This document shows, in pieces, positions 57,085-64,000 of a stretch of 64,000 nt of DNA; positions within the stretch are counted from its first letter, which is position 1, and each line of letters begins with the position of its first letter. Position numbers and translations under genes: made by a program. The notes under the pieces were generated by a model, which ran no database searches, was not told the origin of the DNA, and was given only the letters and a program-made list of their open reading frames with translations. Where the stretch lies: NCBI GenBank assembly GCA_009733575.1, contig ML769482.1:62001-126000 (forward strand), read 5' to 3'. Origin of the DNA: Gymnopus androsaceus JB14. Lineage: Eukaryota > Basidiomycota > Agaricomycetes > Agaricales > Omphalotaceae.

Positions 57085-58576
57085 TACTTAGACTTGACGT
57101 TAAGAGACTTCGACACTTGGCCGCGGCTCGAGCCGCGTGACAATCGGCTTCAAACACATTTTACATGTAAGTAGCACACGCAAATCTAGTACGCAAATTC
57201 ATTTTTTGTACAAGCTAATCAAGCGTCGTTTTCGTCGCTGGTCTTGAGAGATGCGCACGAATTATGGTCCTCAGACACTCTACGGCCGTCTTGCCGTTCT
57301 ATATCGAGGTTACTTGTGCTGATGTATGATGTCGACGGTTCCCGAGCAGGACCAGGTTGATTGGGACCTCTCTCGGGTTCAACATCCTAGGATTGCGCCC
57401 TGTAATCTGTCTATCTATCTATCTTTTCGAGCATGAGTTTCAACGTAGGCGGCCATTCTGTAAGCACTTGTGTATATCTTTGAACGAGAATGTTTGGACT
57501 TGAGTCTCCGTCGGCAGAAACCCATGCTTGAAAATATAATAATTAATTAAGTATGAATGTAATAAAGTTGCAATATGGTAAGTAAGCAGGTTATAGTGGA
57601 AGATAGGTAAGTAGTGGAGGGGAAAGTTCAGTAGAATAAAGCTAGTCTCCCGTAGGCACCAATGATCCGTTGGTATAAAGCAGAGTAAGGAGAATGAGCT
57701 TTCACCGTGATGCGCAGTCTTTCGGCTCAAGTTAATTTGAAAGGCAGAGCCGGGGACTGGGAACTGAGTCCTCAAAAGGAAAATCAATGTGGGAGGCCTT
57801 GGACGCATAGTCATGTCTCAGAGTCAGATGCTTGGGCCATTCTGAGAATGTTTGAAAGCACGACACTTCCTTCCCCAGCAAATTTTCCTGCCTACATCGA
57901 GAATCTTCATACTTATGAAAAGTCGCATTGTTTTACGGCAAGCTGTTAATACCACTGGGGTTGTCCTGATAGGGTAGAAGCAAGTTGATTATACTTTCTC
58001 CCAATCAAATGGTCATTAAGTGATTGGCTTCAAAAGGATACTTGTATCATACCTGCAGGAACTTTTCCGCATGAGGTTGTCGAAGCCGGCTTATGCCGAC
58101 GAATCAAGGAAGGTTCATATGAGTTTTGAACTGTGCACCACCATGCAAGGTCTCTGGGTTGGTCAAGTGCAAACTCGGGGGGACGCAATCCATTAGGATT
58201 GGGACAAGTGATTGGGGATAGCTAAGGAAGAGAGAACCTGTGTTGAGAAGGAAACAAGGTAAGACAAAGGAAAGGCTGGCTTACGGACTGGGCGCTGATG
58301 GCCAGCTCCGATGCTTCCCGTGAAGCGCAATTTGAACAACGTCTGAGAGCACTGTAATACTTGTTAGCAGCCTGGCTTACTGCAGACCACAACGGGAGCA
58401 TCCTTCACATCCATGCTCTCCGAGATACTGCGTTTAATATAAGACCAGAAAGCAGTGATCACCCTGGTTCCAGAATCCAGCGGGCTCACAGAGTGTCTCT
58501 ACGCTCCACAGGCCAACACCTGCACAAGTTCAGTAAAGAACCTGAATCTAATATGCAGTACACTCACTGTGCTTTA
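57085..58576. other. intergenic, with palindrome and a CTAT run
   Basis: About 1.5 kb between two convergent 3' ends. It contains a 16-bp palindrome at 57122-57137 and a short (CTAT)n run near 57410-57424. No convincing gene. Confidence 0.45.
57122..57137. terminator. 16-bp perfect palindrome after cutC, possible 3'-end hairpin
   Basis: CGCGGCTCGAGCCGCG is its own reverse complement and lies 38 bases after the cutC stop codon. Its role is not known; a 3'-end processing hairpin or a dimeric protein site are both possible. Confidence 0.35.
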
Positions 58577-59425
58577 TCATTCCAGCTTCCATAGATATCC
58601 ATTCAGACCCTGGTCTGGTACTTCCCTAGTCTCTATGAAGACTCCTCTATAATGAGAAAAAAGCTGGTCTCCACTGTGATTCATATGTTCAAATAACAAC
58701 ACGAATCCTGGATCTGGTTCATGATCTGTTTGTTCGAGGCCAAAGCTCATCATATGCAACAAAACAGCATATATCTGATGAAGAAAGTTGTAATAAAGGG
58801 ATAAAAACACTTCATGCTGAACCGAGGGCTCCCAAGAGGAAAATGAGAGCGGTGTAGGGAAAAGGGGGTCGTAGATTGTCACATTGAAATGAACGCCATG
58901 TTGAGAGCAGATTTGGGGAGTAGGGGGGTTGCTCGTATAAAAAAGGATTGCCACTTGAGTACGACCTACCAGTTTCGCATTGCTGCGGCACCTTGGGAGA
59001 AAGACGGTTTCAAAGGACAGTTGCTGAACACTGGGGAAACAAGTTCGAAGCCCACTGTAGTCGCTCATGCGAGAGAATATATGCCAAGTGAGGTAAGAAT
59101 AGTGGGCCACTGTCCTCTCGCGCAAGTCGAGGAAACAGACGATGGACTGTGCACGTGTTCTGAGGTATTCCCGATTGTACACCAGTGAATGGCCCGACCG
59201 AACAATCTCTGCAAGATAAAGGAGGTAGTTCATGCAAGGGATGTGGATGGAAGTAGAGGCAATCCTGGCGTACTCGGATCGCCATGTGCGGTTGATCTGA
59301 GGACAAGTTGTCATGAAGGCAATCCGCTCGTTTGGAGGTAAATCAGAGTTCCAGACATTTTGGATTATTTCTTCGATAATCTCTGGGTATAGGTCGACCT
59401 GGTTGGGAGAAGCCATTTGAGACAT
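58577..59425 (-). CDS. F-box-like protein, single exon
   Basis: An uninterrupted frame of 282 residues starts at the ATG at 59425 (MSQMASPNQVDLYPEIIEEI). The opening VDLYPEIIEEIIQNVW matches the degenerate F-box common in agaricomycetes, then RIAFMTTCPQINRTWRSEYA and STSIHIPCMNYLLYLAEIV. The remainder is a mixed alpha/beta domain without LRR signature (FPSVQQLSFETVFLPRC; HGVHFNVTIYDPLF). No frame break. It stands 158 bases from Rsc4, head to head. Probably a member of a large family of uncertain function; binding to Skp1 is an inference from the F-box alone. Confidence 0.65.
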   Translation of the reverse strand: MSQMASPNQVDLYPEIIEEIIQNVWNSDLPPNERIAFMTTCPQINRTWRSEYARIASTSIHIPCMNYLLYLAEIVRSGHSLVYNREYLRTRAQSIVCFLDLRERTVAHYSYLTWHIFSRMSDYSGLRTCFPSVQQLSFETVFLPRCRSNAKLVGRTQVAILFYTSNPPTPQICSQHGVHFNVTIYDPLFPTPLSFSSWEPSVQHEVFLSLYYNFLHQIYAVLLHMMSFGLEQTDHEPDPGFVLLFEHMNHSGDQLFSHYRGVFIETREVPDQGLNGYLWKLE

Positions 59426-59583
59426 GAAGCCCAACCGAAGCTTGTTTAGAGGGAATCTAGACGCTCGTCGTATACACGTGACTCACTCAACGGTCAACGG
59501 TCTCGCCCCTTACAGTTCCAGTTCGCTACGCTGCTTCAACACCGCGAAATTCCTACTTGTACTCGGCGAAAGTTTGTTGAAGA

Positions 59584-61865
59584 ATGAAGAAACGAGAGCG
59601 TGGATTTACAAGCATGGAAGAACCATCTAAACGCAGAAGGGAAGAAGAGGCAGGCTCATCGTCTGATGTCGACATGGAAGCGCCTGCAGAAGAAGAATAT
59701 GTTGTTATGGATGAGGAAGAAGAAGAAGAAAATGTAGAAGACGTGAAAGAGAAAGGGATGAAATTGTGGCAGACGGTGAAGGACGCGGTTAAAGAGTGAG
59801 TTGTGATTTTCGGCATTTCTTTGCGGATATGCTGACCTGAACTGAATTTCCTCTTTTGCATTCATTTCTAGCGATCGTCCACTTGCAATCAACTTTTTAA
59901 AGCGTCCAAATCCTAGAGTCTGGTCTGATTATTACCAGATAATTAGCTCTCCGATAGCTTTAGAGGATATCAAGCGAAAGATCAAGGCAGGGTGAGTCCC
60001 AATATTCCTATCTGAATTTCGCTCTTGCTGACCTGTTTCCAGCGAGTACGCCAACTTGGAATCTGTTCGCCAAGATTTGGAGCTTTGTTTCAACAATGCA
60101 AAGACTTATAATCAACCAGAAAGCCTCATCTACAGCGATGCCAAAGACCTTCTTGTGCGCGGTATTGCCTTTCATTCGTCTCATATTCTCATAGTTTCTA
60201 CTGTAGAAACTGACCAACAAGACCTACCGCAAACTCATGCCTTCTGAGCATGGCACTGGCGGCAAACCACCCAGTATGAAGCGTTTGCTCAATTCGAGAG
60301 TTCAGAAACTCATCAAGAAGACGGACGACTAGTGAGTGCGTATCTTACAAGGATGGTTCAACAATCTGACCAGTTCCGAATAGTGGTCGGATTCTGTCGA
60401 CCGAGTTTATGGAATTACCTTCAAAGAAGTTGTGGCCTGGTTATTACCAGCAGATCCAGCAACCTCGCTGCATAGACGCAATCCAGGTCAGTACCAGCTA
60501 TTTCTGTTCCATCTATTTCGCTCATGTTCCGCAGAAACAAGTCAAACGGAAAGAATACCACTCTGTTTCAGAGTTTGCGGCTGACATGGAACTAGTGTTT
60601 TCTAACGCTATGCAGTTCAATGTAGAGCATACTCAGATCTGGGAGGATGCATTGGCACTACGGGTATGCTGGCTTTTTGTTCGAGTCAAGGCTCGTTCGC
60701 TAATCATGATCTAGGATTATTTTCGTCAGATTATGGCCGACCTCCCACCTCCGCACAGTCTACCACAGTATGCGCAGCCTAGTATCAACAAGATTAAGAT
60801 CAAGGTGCCGGCTGCCCACCCAGCTGCTCCTGCTCCTGCTCCCAAGGCAGAAGAACCTGCGACTCTGCCGACACTTTCCTTACGGACTTCCAATACCAGC
60901 CAAGTCGGAACCTCCAGAGGTTAAAGCATCATCTCCCAAACCTCCTGCCCCGGCGGCCCCTGCACCCCTTCCTCCTGCGGCAGCTTCCCCTGCTCCAGTT
61001 ATGCCGAAATCAGTAGCTAAACAGCCATCTGTGGCGCATGCGATACCCAAGCCTTCCGTAGCACGCCCTGCATCCAAGCCACCGATGGCGCATCCCGTGC
61101 CTAAACCCCCTGCAGCACTCAAACAATCGATATCCCGAACACCGCAGCCTTCAACACCTCAGCCGATTTTACAGCTACATCCTACAACTGCACCCTCTTA
61201 CTCGAATACCAGCGTTGTAAAAACCGTGCAAACTTCTTACATACAGCCAACTCCTCCTCCAATGTACCCCACAGCCGTCCCTACGCCTTCATATATCGCG
61301 GCACCAGTCCCTGTTCCAATTCCTACACCCACACCTGCACCTGCTGCACCTCCGGCACCTCCTCGAGTCATCCCTCCTCGTCACCAACTTCGCTACGTGA
61401 CACTGACAAGTGAGCCTCGCGGGAGGATGTTGAGGCTTGACCATCGAGACCATGTTACAAGCTGGGCAATGCGACTTGAACGAGATGAGAAGAGCTTGTT
61501 GGTCGGGGAAGTGACGTTTATGGCCGAGCAAGGTGATAGCAGTGGTGAGGAAGATGACGGTGAAGATGATGAGGATATGGATGTGGATGCTGCACCTGAA
61601 CCTGAACCTCTCAAGAAGCGAGGCCGAGGGCGACCCCCCAAGGCAGCAAAGGCAGCACCTTTGACGCCAAAGACTCTTGCGCCCAAGAAGGAGGAAGACA
61701 AAGAAGCGCGGTGAAACACAGGTCAAGCTTAATGGGACTCTTGTGACAGAGGATGAAGAGCGTAACGGGAACTGGACAGTGCAACTATCCGTTGGAAGTA
61801 ATGTTGTAGAAGTGGGTGAGAAGGGAGGGTTAATCTGGAAGGTTTATGCTGAACGCGTTGGATAG
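59584..61865 (+). CDS. RSC4: RSC complex subunit Rsc4-like, two bromodomains, two frame breaks
   Basis: Rsc4 is a subunit of the RSC chromatin remodeller; its paired bromodomains read acetylated histone H3. The ATG at 59584 opens an acidic, Lys/Arg-rich head (EPSKRRREEEAGSSSDVDME). Bromodomain 1: WSDYYQIISSPIALEDIKRK, LELCFNNAKTYNQPESLIYS. Bromodomain 2: WPGYYQQIQQPRCIDAIQ, MELVFSNAMQFNVEHTQIWE. Both keep the Tyr and Asn of the acetyl-lysine pocket (YNQP; FNVE). A Pro/Ala-rich linker (SKPPMAHPVPKPPAALK) leads to a C-terminal domain, LRYVTLTSEPRGRMLRLDHR, and an acidic/basic AT-hook-like RGRGRPPKAAK. Frame shifts of one extra base occur at about 60870-60885 and at 61690, after PKK. The end is GGLIWKVYAERVG. 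About 680 residues after correction. Confidence 0.85.
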
Positions 61866-62022
61866 ACCGCATTACTACAATTACTACAAGTAGATACAGT
61901 AGCCAAGATGTATATAATTGAGATAATTGATCTTTTGAAATGGAGATGGTGATCGGCGCTTTTACTTGTGGTCCAAACTTCATTTTTCTTCTTGAACCTC
62001 GAACGTCTTCCTCGTAAGTGGC

Positions 62023-64000
62023 ATGATCATCAAGTGTCGCGTAAGTTTTTCTGAGCAAAACGTTATTTTATTTTCTCAACGCTAACTTGATCTGGCTAGT
62101 ACTACGATGAGAACAGCGGAAAACCGCTTAACGGTGGTTGTCTGAAACGGGCTACTTGTACTTTTACGCACCCAGATGAACGAGACTGGGATATAGCTTT
62201 GCCTGCAAGTGTTTATCGCAAAAAAGGACGAGATAGAGACCAAAGTAGTGATAGAGGACACGATTGGAATGGAGAACGAGAGCGAGACAGAGACAGAGAA
62301 AGGGGCCGAAGGAGAGGATCCGACAGTAGAGAACGCGAGCGAGATTGGCCGGAACGAGATAGAGATGTACGAGACAGACACAGAGAACGAGACGGGGTTC
62401 GAGGGAGAGGATCTGACAGAAGCAGAGGCCAAAGCAGAGGTAGAGATCCAAGTCGCGACAGTGGGCGGCATTCCAGAGACCTTAGCAGAAGCTCAAACGC
62501 GAGAAATTCATCGCCCACTGTCTTGGACCGTGTGCAAAACTCGCAGTGGCTGACTTCTCCGCCTCGTCGAGCTAGTTCTCCTTCCTAGACGTGCCTCGCC
62601 TACTCCGAGAAGAGCTTCTGGCAGTAGTTCTGCAAAGGGTAAAAGCAAGGCCACTGGCGAAGATGGCTGGTCCAATGCAGAGACTGCTGCTGAGAGCGGG
62701 TCTGGCTTATGGGGATCGAAGGATTGGGGTGCGGGTTCTCCTTCAGAAAACCAATGGGGTGCACCCAGTTCCTCAGGCTGGGGTAACCAGGATAAACAGA
62801 AGGAAAAAGAAATATCGACCGAAAGTCGAGGAGGGTGGGGTCTCCCGGCTAACCAGAAGGAAAAAGAAACATCGACTGAAGGTCGAGCAAGTTGGTCACA
62901 GCAAAAATCACCACTATCAACGCAGAGTTTCTCTTTTCCTCCTCCTCCTCCGCCTTCGAGATCTGCCCCTCCTCTTCCTCCTACTTCTCCCAACTTGAAG
63001 CGCAAGTCTGTGGATAAATCAGCAGATACTCCTACCTTCCTGCCTCTTCCTCCTGTTCCTCCTTCTCGCGCCCAAGCACAGTCACCTATTACCTCGGGCA
63101 AACGTGTTCCTATAGGGCCTCGTGTACTGAAGCAACCCATTAGGAAGGAAAGAGGCCAAATCACGAACGTCCTCGCCAGCATTAACCTCAGCTCGTCACC
63201 GATATTTTTCTCCTGTTGTCACTGAACGTACCAACTTGTCCGCCGCTTCTCTTAAAAGGACCGCTAGTAGACGTATTCGCAAGATCGTGCAGTGAGTTTT
63301 CTCATTTTTTCTACATGATCCATTCAGTAACCAACCAGCCCTCATATAGGTACTCTGACTATGCAGTTCGAGCAGAAATCCAGCGTAGAACAGCCTCTAG
63401 AAGGTACGACAGGTGGAAAAAAATCCAACTCTCTCCTCAGTATAGTCGCGTTAAGCGTAATGCTGCGCGCAAGTTGAATAGTAAACGGGCAGAACTCGGA
63501 AAACAACTCAAGGGAGCGAAGAAAAAACTCGAAGCTGACATTGCCAATGTTGTGGCTCTTCTCAAGCCCGCTTCTTCATTTTCCTCTCTTAACATCGACG
63601 AGCTTATAACCAGGACTCGCATGAACGCTCATCGAGCTGGACGAGTACATTGCCAGCCTCAAACGCATTCGCGCCGAGCAGGACAAGGCCGAACAACAGG
63701 CGAAAGAGGCGGCGGCAAGGGCCGAGGAGCAGAAAGCAGCTGCAGCTGCCATGGCCTCCGAGTCCGTATCAGTCCAGGAGCAAGATCCCGAGATCAGCTT
63801 GCAGGAGTTGAAGGATCAGATATTAGAGCTCGAGAGCAAATCGTGCGAGATCCTAGATCTTCACGAAGGGAACCTAAACAAGTTTCGTGATCCCGCGTTC
63901 ATCGAGGAAGCTCTGGAGGAAGAGGAAAATGAAGATCTTGAGGAGCTTGAGGAGCGTATTGAAGAAACTGGTCGGAGGTTGGCTCATCAGGGCGTTGAGA
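62023..64000 (+). CDS. CCCH zinc-finger protein with RD-repeats and coiled coil (partial, three frame breaks)
   Basis: Exon 1 is only 18 nt (62023-62040: MIIKCR); exon 2 starts at 62100. Together they form one CCCH finger, C-x14-C-x5-C-x3-H (YYDENSGKPLNGGCLKRAT, then CTFTHPDERDW). A long Arg/Asp/Glu-alternating region follows (RERERDWPERDRDVRDRHRE), as in splicing or RNA-processing proteins, then Ser/Trp/Gly-rich and Pro-rich parts, RKSVDKSADTPTFLP, and a basic coiled coil (RVKRNAARKLNSKRAELGK; ASLKRIRAEQDKAEQQAKE). The C-terminus lies beyond 64000. Shifts of one extra base occur at about 62580-62586, 63205-63212 (in a run of five T) and 63631-63636. Probably a nuclear RNA-binding or chromatin-associated protein; I do not recognise a named orthologue. 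Confidence 0.7.

Noticed and set aside
57440..57814. A 124-residue minus-strand protein in the gap after cutC
   Set aside because: AT-rich, Tyr/Leu/His composition, no motif, no promoter or splice structure; likely chance.
62164..62518. Cysteine/leucine-rich or Ser/Leu-rich proteins on the minus strand
   Set aside because: They are antisense shadows of the Arg-Asp-Glu repeat region of the CCCH gene.

Overview
The window looks like nuclear DNA of a basidiomycete fungus, most likely a mushroom-forming agaricomycete. Genes are tightly packed on both strands. Most are cut by many 45-70 nt GT-AG introns, and some exons are tiny (11 and 18 nt). Several families are typical of mushrooms: rapidly diverging F-box/LRR-like proteins, a DUF6533 membrane protein, Uma2-like nuclease-fold proteins and orphan multi-pass membrane proteins. 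I saw no rRNA, tRNA, CRISPR array or intact transposon.

Layout. 1-9 kb: the 3' end of an unidentified gene, an F-box gene (-), a PB1-domain protein (-), an unresolved stretch and an intact F-box gene (+). 9-15.5 kb: an Uma2-like protein, a PIG-L-type deacetylase whose 5' end also exists as a decayed copy upstream of the Uma2-like gene, a xylose-reductase-type aldo-keto reductase (-), and a ketopantoate reductase (+) ending in the peroxisomal signal SKL. 15.6-24.4 kb: a multi-pass membrane protein, an O-fucosyltransferase-like type II membrane protein (-) head to head with a GDP-fucose-type nucleotide-sugar transporter (+), and a condensation-type acyltransferase. 24.4-33 kb: a TBC (Rab-GAP) protein head to head with URM1, a dead aspartic protease fragment, a coiled-coil protein and an F-box fragment. 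33-39.5 kb: an NRPS-independent (IucA/IucC) siderophore synthetase (-) head to head with gamma-tubulin complex component GCP4 (+), then soluble inorganic pyrophosphatase. 39.7-52 kb: nucleoporin POM152 (-), a catalytically degenerate RNase III/dsRBD protein (+), a tail-anchored thioredoxin (-), an orphan single-exon protein (-) and a DUF6533 membrane protein (-). 52-64 kb: mannosyltransferase ALG9, an F-box gene, CutC, an F-box-like gene (-), the tandem-bromodomain RSC subunit Rsc4, and the start of a CCCH zinc-finger protein that leaves the window.

Most of the window is housekeeping: nuclear pore, spindle pole, N-glycan assembly, GPI/PIG-L chemistry, tRNA thiolation/urmylation, chromatin remodelling and pyrophosphate hydrolysis. 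The accessory signals of most interest are the fucose transporter/transferase pair, the bacterial-type siderophore synthetase, and the Uma2-like gene carrying a piece of its PIG-L neighbour in its 5' flank.

A window-wide caution. At least thirteen single-base frame breaks, in nine genes, interrupt otherwise well-conserved proteins. All thirteen have the sense of one extra base, and they occur even in pyrophosphatase, ALG9 and Rsc4. I read these mainly as uncorrected sequencing or assembly insertions, not as thirteen pseudogene events.
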